Assembly: GCF_030269365.1 (NCBI RefSeq)
Contig: NZ_BSTF01000010.1
Coordinates: 124,001 to 188,000 of the forward strand
Reading direction: 5' to 3'
DNA length: 64,000 bases
Source of the DNA: Lentzea sp. NBRC 102530
GTDB lineage: Bacteria; Actinomycetota; Actinomycetes; Mycobacteriales; Pseudonocardiaceae
Position 1 is the first letter of the stretch, and the number at the start of each line of letters is the position of its first letter. This document shows positions 8,823 to 17,835 of the stretch, piece after piece. The translations under genes were made by a program, and so were the position numbers. Below the pieces are notes generated by a model. That model had not been told where the DNA came from. It worked only from the letters and a program-made list of their open reading frames with translations, and searched no databases.

Positions 8823-8838
8823 GTTCATTCTATTGAAC
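8823..8838. promoter_or_regulatory. Candidate operator at start of the hydroxyproline operon
   Basis: GTTCA and TGAAC arms separated by 6 bases, directly after the regulator's stop and just before the GGAGG ribosome-binding site at 8839-8843. It could be an XRE binding site or a translational element; this is inference. Confidence 0.35.
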
Positions 8839-8848
8839 GGAGGTGGCG

Positions 8849-9928
8849 ATGCACCCGGACGTCGTGGTCATGGGCGCGGGCATCATCGGGGCCGCGTGCG
8901 CCCAGGCGTTGCACCGGCGCGGCCTGACCGTTCTCGTCGTCGACCGCCACGGACCGGCCTCCGGCACCAGCGCGGCCGGCGAGGGGAACGTCCTCGTCAG
9001 CGACAAGGAACCCGGCCCGGAACTGGAACTCGCCCGGGCGAGTCGCCGGCTCTGGCCCGCTCTCGCCGAAGACGCCGAATGGGAGGAAAAGGGCGGACTG
9101 GTCGTGGCGACCACCGAGAACGCCGTCGCCCCGCTCCAGAAGTTCGCCGCCTTCCAGCGCGCCGCGGGCATCGACGCGTGCGAGATCAGCGCAGAAGACG
9201 CCCTGCACCACGAACCCCACCTGAACCCCGAGATCACCGCCGCCGTCCACTACCTGCAGGACGCGCAGCTCAACCCGGTCAAGGCCACGCGAACCCTCCT
9301 GCGCGGCATACCGTTCCGCCAGGCCGAAGTGTCCACAACGGACGGCCGCAGCGTGACCACGACGCGCGAGACCATCAGCTGCGGCGCCGTGGTCAACGCA
9401 ACGGGCCCGTGGGCACGGAACTTCGGCGTCAACGTCCTCCCCAGAAGAGGCGTGGTGCTCGTCACGACGCCGATCCCGGGCCGGATCCGGCACAAGGTCT
9501 ACGACGCCGACTACGTGGGCGCGGTGGCGAGCGGCGACGCCGACCTCCAGACGTCCGGCGTGGTCGAGTCCACTCAGGCCGGCACGGTGCTGATCGGGTC
9601 GAGCCGCCAGCGCAAGGGCTTCGACGACACGATCGAGAGCAGGGTGCTGAAAGCGTTGGCGCAACGAGCCATCGCGATGTTCCCGATGCTCAGCACAGTT
9701 CCGGTGATGCGCGCGTACGGCGGCTTCCGCCCCTACGCCCCGGACCACCTGCCGATCATCGGCGAAGACCCGAGAACCCCGGGCCTGTGGCACGCCACGG
9801 GACACGAGGGCGCGGGCGTCGGCCTCGCCCCGGCGACCGGTCACCTGCTCGCCGACCTGCTCACCGGCGCCACCCCGATCACGGACCCCGAACCGTTCCG
9901 CGTCGACCGGCCGGAGGTGATGGTGTGA
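8849..9928 (+). CDS. D-hydroxyproline dehydrogenase, DAO-type FAD subunit (putative)
   Basis: 359 residues with an N-terminal FAD-binding Rossmann motif (VVVMGAGIIGAACA) followed by DAO-family blocks and the C-terminal GHEGAGVGLAPATGHLLADLL. DAO-type enzymes of the HcnC/LhpB group oxidise imino acids; with the adjacent [2Fe-2S] and second FAD subunits it would form the heteromeric D-hydroxyproline dehydrogenase that turns cis-4-hydroxy-D-proline into pyrroline-4-hydroxy-2-carboxylate. GGAGG with 5-base spacing selects ATG 8849. Its stop overlaps the next start by 4 bases. Substrate is inferred from the epimerase and deaminase downstream. Confidence 0.8.
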   Translation: MHPDVVVMGAGIIGAACAQALHRRGLTVLVVDRHGPASGTSAAGEGNVLVSDKEPGPELELARASRRLWPALAEDAEWEEKGGLVVATTENAVAPLQKFAAFQRAAGIDACEISAEDALHHEPHLNPEITAAVHYLQDAQLNPVKATRTLLRGIPFRQAEVSTTDGRSVTTTRETISCGAVVNATGPWARNFGVNVLPRRGVVLVTTPIPGRIRHKVYDADYVGAVASGDADLQTSGVVESTQAGTVLIGSSRQRKGFDDTIESRVLKALAQRAIAMFPMLSTVPVMRAYGGFRPYAPDHLPIIGEDPRTPGLWHATGHEGAGVGLAPATGHLLADLLTGATPITDPEPFRVDRPEVMV

Positions 9929-10116
9929 AGGTGACGTTCAACGGCCTGCACAAGGAGGTCGCGCACGTCGCGGAGTTGCTGCCCGGAAGGTTCTTCTGCG
10001 GCATCGGCGTGTGCTTCGGCTGCGTCGCGGAGATCAACGGCGTGCCCGAGGTCCGCGCGTGCCGGCATCAACTGCGCGACGGCGACGTGATCACCACCCA
10101 GGACAGGCAGCCATGA
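9925..10116 (+). CDS. Small [2Fe-2S] subunit of hydroxyproline dehydrogenase (putative)
   Basis: 63 residues from GTG 9925 (GTGA overlap with the previous stop). Cys25, Cys30, Cys33 and Cys46 give the plant-type ferredoxin pattern C-x4-C-x2-C-x12-C (CGIGVCFGC). It corresponds to HcnA/LhpF-type electron-transfer subunits, which from memory are about 85-100 residues, so this one is short: the N-terminal strand and the loop before the first Cys are reduced. Overlapping starts on both sides argue it is translated with its partners. Confidence 0.8.
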   Translation: MKVTFNGLHKEVAHVAELLPGRFFCGIGVCFGCVAEINGVPEVRACRHQLRDGDVITTQDRQP

Positions 10117-11303
10117 GGGTCGTAGTAGTAGGCGCAGGCCCGGCCGGAATGGCCGCCGCGAGAACAGCCGCCGACGCCGGCGCGGACGTCACCCTGGTCG
10201 ACTCCGAACCCGAGGCGGGCGGCCAGTACCTGCGCGGCAGGGCCAGGTTCAGCCACGACGGGGTCACGCACCTCAAGAACACCGAGGCGTGGATGGTGGA
10301 GAACCAGACGCTGCACCTGCGCGGCCACCCGCCACTGACCTTCGACTCGCTGGTCATCGCGACCGGTGCCTACGACCGCCCGCTGCCGTTCCCCGGCTGG
10401 GACGGCCCCGGCGTCATCACCGCGGGCGCCGCCCAGGCGCTCGCCAAGCAGGGCGTCACCCTGGCCGAACGCGTCATCGTCAGCGGCTCGGGGCCGTTCC
10501 TGCTGCCGGTCGCCACCGCCCTGCAGGACCTCGGCGCCACGATCGTCGGCGTCTACGAGGCCTCCTCCCCCACGAAGTGGCTGCGCGAGGCCAGGGCGAT
10601 CGCCGCCAACCGGCACAAGATCGCTGAACTCGCGAGCTACCGAAGGGTTCTGCCCCACCTGGAGACGCGCACGGCCGTGATCGCCAAGCACGGCAGCAGG
10701 GTCACCGTCGCGAAGCTCGACGGCCAGTGGCGCCCGACCAGCCACCGCACCGAGCACGCCGACCTCGTCTGCGTCGGCTACGGCTTCCTCCCGCGCACCG
10801 ACCTCGTCCCCGAGGCCGCACGGACGAACGACTTCCTGGACGTCGACGAACGCCAGCGGACGTCCGTCCCGAACGTCTACGCGGCCGGCGAGGTCACCGG
10901 CATCGGCGGCGCCGACCTGTCCGAGGCCGAGGGCGTCGTCGCCGGCGCAGCGGCAGCCGGCCGGCAGCCACCACCACGAGCCCTCAAGGCGATCAGGAAC
11001 GGCCGCCTCTTCGCCGCGGCCCTCGACAGGGCGCACGCCGTCCAACCCGGCTGGCAGACGTGGCTGAACGACGACACCACCGTCTGCCGCTGCGAGGAGG
11101 TCCGGCGAAAAGACCTCGGCCGGGCCACCACCATGCGCGAGCTCAAGCTCACCAGCCGCGTCGCGATGGGCAGGTGCCAGGGCCGCATCTGCGCCCGCAA
11201 CGCCGCCGACCTCACCGGCGTCCCGTTCGACGGGCAACGCCGCGTCATCGCGATCCCCATCCCCCTCGGCGAACTCGCAGAACTCCCGGAGGAACAACAG
11301 TGA
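10113..11303 (+). CDS. FAD/NAD(P)-type alpha subunit of hydroxyproline dehydrogenase (putative)
   Basis: 396 residues. It opens with VVVVGAGPAGMAAA (FAD site), has a second dinucleotide motif around VSGSGPFLLPVA, and near the C-terminus VYAAGEVTGIGG. The tail has a BFD-like [2Fe-2S] cysteine set: CRC (~334-336), then C-x4-C (GRCQGRICA). This is the HcnB/LhpE architecture. It would pass electrons from the DAO subunit to the chain. ATG 10113 overlaps the ferredoxin stop, and the stop overlaps the deaminase GTG. Confidence 0.82.
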   Translation: MRVVVVGAGPAGMAAARTAADAGADVTLVDSEPEAGGQYLRGRARFSHDGVTHLKNTEAWMVENQTLHLRGHPPLTFDSLVIATGAYDRPLPFPGWDGPGVITAGAAQALAKQGVTLAERVIVSGSGPFLLPVATALQDLGATIVGVYEASSPTKWLREARAIAANRHKIAELASYRRVLPHLETRTAVIAKHGSRVTVAKLDGQWRPTSHRTEHADLVCVGYGFLPRTDLVPEAARTNDFLDVDERQRTSVPNVYAAGEVTGIGGADLSEAEGVVAGAAAAGRQPPPRALKAIRNGRLFAAALDRAHAVQPGWQTWLNDDTTVCRCEEVRRKDLGRATTMRELKLTSRVAMGRCQGRICARNAADLTGVPFDGQRRVIAIPIPLGELAELPEEQQ

Positions 11304-12208
11304 CCACTCGTTCTGGGACGGAACGCCTGGACGGCGTCATCGTCGCCACCGCACTCCCGTACGCCGAGGACCCCGAGGCGCCGGCCGGACTGCGCCCCGA
11401 CCTCGACAAGTTCGCCGAGCACTGCCGCTGGGTCGTCGAGAACGGCTGCCGCGGCGTCGGCCCGAACGGATCGCTCGGCGAGTACAGCTCGCTCACCGAC
11501 GCCGAACGCCGCGAGGTCGCGCGGACGGCGATCGCGGCGGTCAAGGACAAGGGCATCGCGGTCATCGGCGTGCACGGCGTGGGCGCGCACCAGGCGCGGC
11601 ACTGGGCCGAACTCGCGGCCGAGGACGGCGCGGACGGCGTGCTGTGCCTGCCGCCGACGATGTACCGCGCCAACCGCGGCGAGGTCGTGCACCACTTCCG
11701 CGAGGTCGCGAAGGCCGGACTGCCGATCATGGTCTACAACAACCCGATCGACACCAAGGTCGACCTGACGCCGGACCTGCTCGCCGAGCTCGGCCAGATC
11801 GAGAACGTGGTGGCGGTCAAGGAGTTCTCCGGCGACGTGCGCAGGGTGCTGGAGATCAGGGCCGCCGCCCCGCACCTCACCGTCGTGGCGGGTGCGGACG
11901 ACGTCGTGCTGGAGAGCCTGCTGATGGGCGCCACGGGCTGGTTCGCGGGCTACCCCAACGTGTTCCCGGCCGAGAGCGTCCAGCTCTTCACCCTCGCCCA
12001 GGAGGGCAGGCTCGACGAAGCCCGCGCACTGTACGAGAAGCTCGTGCCGGCGTTCCGCTGGGACTCGCGCACCGAGTTCGTGCAGGCCATCAAGCGGTCG
12101 ATGGACTACGTCGGCCGGTACGGCGGCCCGTGCCGTCCCCCGCGCGGCCCGCTGAGCGCCGAGCAGCTCGCCCAGGTCGACGCGGACATGAAGCTGGCGA
12201 CGTCATGA
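11300..12208 (+). CDS. DapA-family lyase, probable pyrroline-4-hydroxy-2-carboxylate deaminase
   Basis: 302 residues, a class I aldolase-like TIM barrel of the DHDPS/NAL superfamily. Seen: GPNGSLGEYSSLT in place of the DapA GTTGE region, a Tyr in VYNNPID, and the Schiff-base Lys in VVAVKEFSGD. In hydroxyproline pathways this family deaminates and dehydrates pyrroline-4-hydroxy-2-carboxylate to 2-oxoglutarate semialdehyde; the operon supports that over dihydrodipicolinate synthase. GGAGG precedes GTG 11300. The 2-oxoglutarate semialdehyde dehydrogenase for the last step is not in this window. Confidence 0.83.
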   Translation: MTTRSGTERLDGVIVATALPYAEDPEAPAGLRPDLDKFAEHCRWVVENGCRGVGPNGSLGEYSSLTDAERREVARTAIAAVKDKGIAVIGVHGVGAHQARHWAELAAEDGADGVLCLPPTMYRANRGEVVHHFREVAKAGLPIMVYNNPIDTKVDLTPDLLAELGQIENVVAVKEFSGDVRRVLEIRAAAPHLTVVAGADDVVLESLLMGATGWFAGYPNVFPAESVQLFTLAQEGRLDEARALYEKLVPAFRWDSRTEFVQAIKRSMDYVGRYGGPCRPPRGPLSAEQLAQVDADMKLATS

Positions 12209-13197
12209 GGTTCAAGAAGTACTTCAGCGCCGTCGACTCGCACACCGAGGGCATGCCGACGCGCGTCATCACCGGCGGCGTCGGCGTGATCCCCGGCGAG
12301 ACGATGGCCGAGAAGCGGCTGAACTTCATCAAGAACCACGACCACATCCGCAGGCTCCTGGTGAACGAACCGCGCGGGCACGCCGCGATGAGCGGCGCGA
12401 TCCTGCAACCGCCGACCCGCCAGGACGCCGACTGGGGCGTGCTGTTCATCGAGGTCTCCGGCCTGCTGCCGATGTGCGGGCACGGCACGATCGGCGTCGC
12501 CACCGTGCTGGTCGAGACCGGCATGGTCGAGGTGACCGAGCCCGTCACGACCGTGCGCCTCGACACCCCGGCCGGGCTGGTGCTCGCCGACTACGACACG
12601 CGCACCAGGCTCGTGACGATCCGCAACGTGCCGGCGTACGCGCACGAACTGGACGCGAAGGTCACCGTCCCCGGACTCGGCGAGATCACCTACGACATGG
12701 CGTACGGCGGCAACTTCTACGCCATCCTGCCGCTGGAGCAGCTCGGCATCCCGTTCGACAGGGCCGAGAAGGACACGATCCTCGCGGCGGGTCTGTCCAT
12801 CATGGAACAGATCAACGCGACCAACCGCCCGGTGCACCCGGCCGATCCGGCGATCAGCGGCTGCAAGCACGTGCAGTTCACCGCGCCCGGCGAGGACGGC
12901 GCCGACTCGCGCAACGCGATGGCGATCCACCCCGGCTGGTTCGACCGCTCCCCTTGCGGCACAGGCACCTGCGCCCGAATGGCCCAGCAGCACGCCCGCG
13001 GCCTGCTCCAGATCGGCGAGGACTACGTCAACGAATCGTTCATCGGCACCAGGTTCATCGGCCGGCTGTTGGAAGAGGTCTCGCTGGGCGACCGCACGGC
13101 CGTGGTGCCCACAGTGGCCGGTCGTGCCTGGATAACGGGCATGGGCCAGTACTTCCTGGACGAGACGGATCCGTTCCCGGAGGGATTCGCGCTCTAG
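12205..13197 (+). CDS. 4-hydroxyproline 2-epimerase (proline racemase family)
   Basis: 330 residues. Both catalytic cysteines are present: Cys91 in MCGHGT and Cys251 in SPCGTGTCA, which indicates an epimerase or racemase and not the dehydratase variant, where the first is Thr. It would convert trans-4-hydroxy-L-proline to cis-4-hydroxy-D-proline, feeding the dehydrogenase encoded upstream. ATG 12205 overlaps the deaminase stop (ATGA). It is the last gene of the run; the next gene begins 28 bases later with no clear terminator. Confidence 0.92.
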   Translation: MRFKKYFSAVDSHTEGMPTRVITGGVGVIPGETMAEKRLNFIKNHDHIRRLLVNEPRGHAAMSGAILQPPTRQDADWGVLFIEVSGLLPMCGHGTIGVATVLVETGMVEVTEPVTTVRLDTPAGLVLADYDTRTRLVTIRNVPAYAHELDAKVTVPGLGEITYDMAYGGNFYAILPLEQLGIPFDRAEKDTILAAGLSIMEQINATNRPVHPADPAISGCKHVQFTAPGEDGADSRNAMAIHPGWFDRSPCGTGTCARMAQQHARGLLQIGEDYVNESFIGTRFIGRLLEEVSLGDRTAVVPTVAGRAWITGMGQYFLDETDPFPEGFAL

Positions 13198-13225
13198 TCA
13201 CCCGTCAGTCACTAGAGTCAAGTCC

Positions 13226-14092
13226 GTGACAACGACGCCCAGTCTGGAAGCGCTGCTGCGGATCGGACCGTTCCACTCGGCACTGCGCGCGGCCATCCGC
13301 CGCCGCGGGCTCACACTGGAACGGCTCCGGCTGCGCCTCGCGCAGCAGGACGTGGCCGTCGCGCTGTCGACGCTCAGCGACTGGCAGCAGGGCAGGGTGC
13401 GGCCGGTGTCCCCGAAGTCGCTGGCGGCCGTGGCGGTGCTGGAGGAACTCCTCGAGCTGCCGCCGCGGTCGCTGCTCACGTTGCTGGAGCACACCGGACC
13501 GAGCGGCTGGCCCGCCGTCGTGCCCGGCATGATGCCCGGCTTCAACGCCAACGACCTGGAGATCCTCTCCCGCCACGACAGGGTGTTCGTCGACGCCGAC
13601 CGGCACGCGTCCCGCGTCGAGGCGAAGGTCGTCGTCCGCGCCCGCACCGACGGCGTCGACCGCTTCCACGCGCACTACTTCTGCGACGACTCGGTGGAGA
13701 CCGCGCAGCTGCGCCAGGAAGCCGTCCGCAACTGCCGTCGCGGCCGGTCCACCCGCGACGAGTCCGAGCGCCTCGTCGTCGACGAGCTGCTGTTCGACCG
13801 GTCGTTGCGGGAGGGCGAGACCTGGGTCTTCGAGTACACCGCGCACGACCCGACGAAGCTCGACAGCATCGAGTACGCGCACGGCGTGCGGTGCTTCCTG
13901 GCGCAGAGCCTGATCGAGGTGCACTTCGACCCGGCGGCCATGCCCGTCGACCCGCACGTGTACCTGCAGGACTGGGAGGAGCGGGAACCGCACCGCACGA
14001 TCGACCTGAGCGCCGACCACACCCACTCCTTGCACCACTTCGAGACTGACGTGTCGGTGAACTGGGTAGGTATCCGCTGGAGGTGGGCATAG
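13226..14092 (+). CDS. HTH-domain protein of unknown function
   Basis: 288 residues from GTG. Residues ~15-75 form an XRE-like helix-turn-helix (FHSALRAAIRRRGLTLERL, VALSTLSDWQQGRVRP), and the rest is a beta-rich domain ending HHFETDVSVNWVGIRWRWA with no motif I recognise. The HTH suggests DNA binding with a ligand- or partner-sensing C-terminus. It follows the epimerase by 28 bases on the same strand, so it may be read through from the hydroxyproline operon, but there is no functional link visible. Confidence 0.65.
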   Translation: MTTTPSLEALLRIGPFHSALRAAIRRRGLTLERLRLRLAQQDVAVALSTLSDWQQGRVRPVSPKSLAAVAVLEELLELPPRSLLTLLEHTGPSGWPAVVPGMMPGFNANDLEILSRHDRVFVDADRHASRVEAKVVVRARTDGVDRFHAHYFCDDSVETAQLRQEAVRNCRRGRSTRDESERLVVDELLFDRSLREGETWVFEYTAHDPTKLDSIEYAHGVRCFLAQSLIEVHFDPAAMPVDPHVYLQDWEEREPHRTIDLSADHTHSLHHFETDVSVNWVGIRWRWA

Positions 14093-14773
14093 TTGATCAC
14101 TACTGAGTTCGTCCCCGGCGCACCCGCCTGGCTCGAGCTGGGCTCGTCCGACGAGGCGGCCGCGGCGGAGTTCTACGGCGCGGTGCTGGGCTGGGGGTAC
14201 CACCCGGTCGACTCGCCGGGCGGTGGCGTGTTCACCTGCGGTGGCCTGGCGGTGGCGGGGCACGTGAGCGCGCAGGCGGCCTCGTGGACCGTCTGCTTCG
14301 CCGCGTCCGGACCGGGCGCGGCCCCCCGGCTGACCGATCCGCACGGCACGGACGTCGGGGTCTGGATGGCGGAGACGGGCACGCCGAGCGGTGCCGGGCT
14401 GGGCGCGGTGTCCACGCCCGGCTCGCTCACCTGGCTGGAGCTGCACTCCCCCGCGCCCAGCGCGTCGGCGGCGTTCTACCGCGCGCTCTTCGGCTGGGAG
14501 ATCGAACTGGTCCCCGGCGCGCCCGGCCAGTTCCTGCAGCCCGCCGGCGCCGATCCCGGCCGGATGTTCGGCGCGATCGTCGCCGACACCCAGGCGTTCT
14601 GGCTGCCGTACTTCGAGGTGACCGACGTGGACCGGGCGGCGGCCTCGGCACCGGTCCTGCTCGCACCCCGCGACCTGGACGACGTCGGCCGGATCGCGGT
14701 GCTCGTGGACCCGTTCGGAGCCAGGTTCGGCGTCATGCGTTCTGTTACCACCGAAAGCCTCCCCAAATCCTGA
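14093..14773 (+). CDS. VOC (glyoxalase/bleomycin-resistance) family protein
   Basis: 226 residues with two tandem VOC half-domains: the first begins AWLELGSSDEAAAAEFYGAVLGW, the second LTWLELHSPAPSASAAFYRALFGW. Two-domain VOC proteins of this sort bind metal and small molecules; many in actinomycetes are called hydroxylases or dioxygenases without proof. The start is a TTG with GGAGG 9 bases upstream. It begins directly after the stop of the HTH gene, so translational coupling is likely. Confidence 0.8.
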   Translation: MITTEFVPGAPAWLELGSSDEAAAAEFYGAVLGWGYHPVDSPGGGVFTCGGLAVAGHVSAQAASWTVCFAASGPGAAPRLTDPHGTDVGVWMAETGTPSGAGLGAVSTPGSLTWLELHSPAPSASAAFYRALFGWEIELVPGAPGQFLQPAGADPGRMFGAIVADTQAFWLPYFEVTDVDRAAASAPVLLAPRDLDDVGRIAVLVDPFGARFGVMRSVTTESLPKS

Positions 14774-14794
14774 GTCGCCGGTTAGCGTGCGCAG

Positions 14795-17239
14795 GTGCAG
14801 TTGCCGTGGAGAGCCGCGCCCGGGGCAGCGCTGTCGAGCCCGCTCACGTTGCTGGTGAGCATCGCGACGACGTTGCTGCTGGGCTTCGTGGTGGCCGCGG
14901 CCGCCCTGCACTCCTCCGCCGCCGGCAGTGCCGCGCTCGCCTACCAGCAGAGCCGCATGTGCCCGCATTCCGTGCACCCGGCGCTCGACGGGGACGGCCT
15001 GCCGCTGTCCACGGCCGTGACGATGGCGGCGCGCAGCGATCTCGGCGGCGCCTACTCGCGCATCGGCAGGCCTGACTTCAACGGTCTCGCGACCTACGGC
15101 AGGTTCGGCTATCGGCCGGACGCCCAGGCGCACCTGGCGGTCGTGCAGGGCGGCGGCAGCGGGCTGTGGGTGCCGCAGTCCATCGCCACGGCCGCGAAGG
15201 TGGAGATCGGCGACCGCTTGACCGGGTCACCGCTGGTCGTGAGCGCGATCTACGCCGACCTCGCGCAGCCGGTGGACGGCTGGTGGTGCTCCGAGGCGCA
15301 GACCGTGGTGCCGAACCCGCTGGGCGGTGACGGCGCCAGCACGTCGGTGATCTGGGTGTCCTCGGTGGACGACCTCGCGAAGCTGCCGGAGGAGTTCGCG
15401 CAGGGCGCGACGGTGACGCTGCGCTTCGCCGCCGACGCGCCCGCGACGATCGCCGAGGCGGAAGCGTTGCGGGACAGCGGGAACGCGCGGTTGTCCGCAT
15501 CGGGACTGCCGTTGACGCGCACGGACCTGCTGTCCGGGGCGATCACGGCGGCGCGGACCTCCGAACGCAACGTGTCGTCGGCCCTGCTGCCGTTGGTGGT
15601 CATCAGCGTGCTGGTCGGGCTCGCCGGGGTCGGCACCGTGACCGTGCAGTGGGCGCAGCGCAGGCATTCCGAGCTGCGGCTGCTGTGGGTGCGCGGGGCG
15701 AGCCCGCTGGCGCTGGGCCTGCGCGGAGTGCTGGAACTCGGACTGCCACTGGTCGCCGGCGGCGCCCTGGGGTTGCTGGCCGCACGGCTGTTGCTGCCGC
15801 TGTACGCGCCGGGTGTCGTGCTGGCGCCGGGAACCTTGTGGCTGGCCCTGGGTTTCGTGCTGGCCGTGGTGGTGCTGAGCCTCGCGGTGACGGTGCTCGT
15901 CGCTTCCTGGCGGGCGCATCGGACGTTCCAGCGACAGGCGCGGTCGCGGCGGCTCGGGCTGGTGCCGTGGGAGCTCGTGGTCGCCGGGCTCGCGGTGCTC
16001 GCGTGGTTCCGCCTGTCCGCCAACGGGTTGGGCACCTCGCCGAAGCTGGGGACGTTGCCGCGCGTCGACGTGGCGGCGCTCGCGTTCCCGTTGCTCGTGG
16101 TGCTGGCGGCGGCGTTGCTCGCGACGCGGCTGCTGCGCTGGTCGCTCGGGTGGTCGCACCGCGTGCAGTGGTGGCGGGTACCGGCCGCGCAACTCGCGTT
16201 GCGCCGCCTCGCGGCCGCCGTCGGGCCGGTGACCGGTGTGCTGCTGGTCGGGGTGCTGGCGGTCGGCACGATCGCCGTCGGCAGTGCGGTCGCCGGTGCC
16301 CAGCAGTCGGCGCTGGACTCGAAGTCGGGGGTGTTCGTCGGCGCGAACAGCACGGTGCAGGTGTCGCAGGACGTCGCGCTGGGCCGGGTGGCGCTGCCGT
16401 CTTCGTTGCAGGGCAGTACCACTCTGGTCGGCGTGAGCACGGGCGCGCTGGTGGTCGACCCGGCCACGTTCACGGACGCGGCCGTGCTGGACGACGCGCC
16501 GGCGGTGCGATCGCTGCTCTCGGGCTTGAAGCGCGAGGGTGAGGTGGCGCCGGCGTTGCGGATCGGGCGGTCGGCGAACCAGGAGATCCAGATCGCCGGG
16601 CTGCCGTTGCTCAAGCCGGTGGCGCAGCTGCCGTCGTTCCCCAAGCTCGGCACGCGCGGGTACGTGGTCGTGAAGGACTCGGTGCCCGCCGTCGAGCAGG
16701 TCGGCTCGTGGCACCTGTGGTCGTCGCTCCCCTTGCCCGCCCTGACTTCCGCGTTGCAGGACGCGGGCATCCACTACACGAACGTCGCGGACCGCGCGCG
16801 GGTGCTGGACGGACTGCCGTTCCTGACCGTCGAGTGGACGTTCGGGTTCGTGGCGGCGATCGGGGTCGTGCTGGCCGTCGTCGCCGCCGTGGCGCTGCTG
16901 CTGGCCGTGGAGGTGCGGCGGCGCCAGAACGCGGTGTCCGGCGCGTTGTCGACCCGCATGGGCATGCGCCCGTCCGTGCTGTGGTCGAGTCATCTGCTCG
17001 AGGTGGGCGCGTTGGCGTTGCTGGCGATGGGGATCGGCGTGGTCGCGTCGTTCGCGAGCGCCGGGGCCGCTGTTCCGCGCCTCGATCCCGCGCCGTGGAT
17101 GAACCCGGCGCCGATGCTGCCGGACCTGGTGCCGTTGCTGGGATCCATGCTGACGGGTGGCGCGCTGGTGGTCGTGGTCGCGGCCTGGCTCGCGTTGCGC
17201 GGTGTGCGCACCGCACGGATGGGAGAGTTGCTCAGGTGA
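14795..17239 (+). CDS. FtsX/MacB-type ABC transporter permease
   Basis: 814 residues in the plasma membrane. One helix at the N-terminus (~18-40), a long extracytoplasmic region (~45-255), a cluster of helices (~265-470), a second extracytoplasmic region, then three helices at the C-terminus (LTVEWTFGFVAAIGVVLAV, the LLEVGALALLAMGIG region and the final VVVVAAWLALRG). This doubled FtsX layout belongs to exporters of lipoproteins, peptides or lipids. The GTG of the first ATPase gene overlaps its stop. Cargo unknown. Confidence 0.85.
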   Translation: MQLPWRAAPGAALSSPLTLLVSIATTLLLGFVVAAAALHSSAAGSAALAYQQSRMCPHSVHPALDGDGLPLSTAVTMAARSDLGGAYSRIGRPDFNGLATYGRFGYRPDAQAHLAVVQGGGSGLWVPQSIATAAKVEIGDRLTGSPLVVSAIYADLAQPVDGWWCSEAQTVVPNPLGGDGASTSVIWVSSVDDLAKLPEEFAQGATVTLRFAADAPATIAEAEALRDSGNARLSASGLPLTRTDLLSGAITAARTSERNVSSALLPLVVISVLVGLAGVGTVTVQWAQRRHSELRLLWVRGASPLALGLRGVLELGLPLVAGGALGLLAARLLLPLYAPGVVLAPGTLWLALGFVLAVVVLSLAVTVLVASWRAHRTFQRQARSRRLGLVPWELVVAGLAVLAWFRLSANGLGTSPKLGTLPRVDVAALAFPLLVVLAAALLATRLLRWSLGWSHRVQWWRVPAAQLALRRLAAAVGPVTGVLLVGVLAVGTIAVGSAVAGAQQSALDSKSGVFVGANSTVQVSQDVALGRVALPSSLQGSTTLVGVSTGALVVDPATFTDAAVLDDAPAVRSLLSGLKREGEVAPALRIGRSANQEIQIAGLPLLKPVAQLPSFPKLGTRGYVVVKDSVPAVEQVGSWHLWSSLPLPALTSALQDAGIHYTNVADRARVLDGLPFLTVEWTFGFVAAIGVVLAVVAAVALLLAVEVRRRQNAVSGALSTRMGMRPSVLWSSHLLEVGALALLAMGIGVVASFASAGAAVPRLDPAPWMNPAPMLPDLVPLLGSMLTGGALVVVVAAWLALRGVRTARMGELLR

Positions 17240-17835
17240 TCCGCGCTTGTGGCGTCGGGGTGTCCTACGGTCCGGTGCGGGCCGTGTCGGACGTGTCGCT
17301 GTCGATCGCACCCGGGCTGACCGTCCTCTCCGGACCGTCGGGGTCCGGGAAGTCGACGCTGCTGCGGGTGCTGTCGCTGGTGGAACGCCCGTCCGCCGGC
17401 GAGGTGTTCGTGCGGGACGTGCCGACGTCGGCGTTGTCGTGGGCGGAGCTGAGGGCGTTGCGGCGCAAGGAGATCGCCGTGGTGTTCCAGAACCCCGCGG
17501 ACAACCTGATCGCGCACCTGACCGTCGGGGAGAACCTCCGCGCGGCCGGGGCGGACGACCACTCGTTGCTCGACCGGCTGGGGCTGGGCGGGTCCGCGAC
17601 GTGGCGGATCGGCGCGCTCTCCGGTGGGCAGCAACAACGTCTGGCGTTCGGGTGCGCACTGGCCCGCGGTGCTTCCGTGGTGGTGGCGGACGAACCGACG
17701 TCGCAGCTCGACGTGCGGTCGGCCGACCTGGTGCTGGAGGTCCTGGAGTCGTTGCCGGTGCCCGCCGTGGTGGCGTCGCACGACCCACGCCTGGTGTCGC
17801 TGGCGGACCTGTGCATCCCGCTGGCCGCGTCATGA
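17236..17835 (+). CDS. ABC transporter ATP-binding protein (exporter, first ATPase)
   Basis: 199 residues, a minimal LolD/MacB-type nucleotide-binding domain. Walker A GPSGSGKST, Q-loop VVFQNPADNL, signature LSGGQQQR, Walker B VVVADEPTS and H-loop SHD are all present. It overlaps both the permease stop (GTGA) and the second ATPase start (ATGA), so all three are one operon. Together with the second ATPase it probably forms a heterodimer powering the 814-residue permease. Confidence 0.92.
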   Translation: MIRACGVGVSYGPVRAVSDVSLSIAPGLTVLSGPSGSGKSTLLRVLSLVERPSAGEVFVRDVPTSALSWAELRALRRKEIAVVFQNPADNLIAHLTVGENLRAAGADDHSLLDRLGLGGSATWRIGALSGGQQQRLAFGCALARGASVVVADEPTSQLDVRSADLVLEVLESLPVPAVVASHDPRLVSLADLCIPLAAS

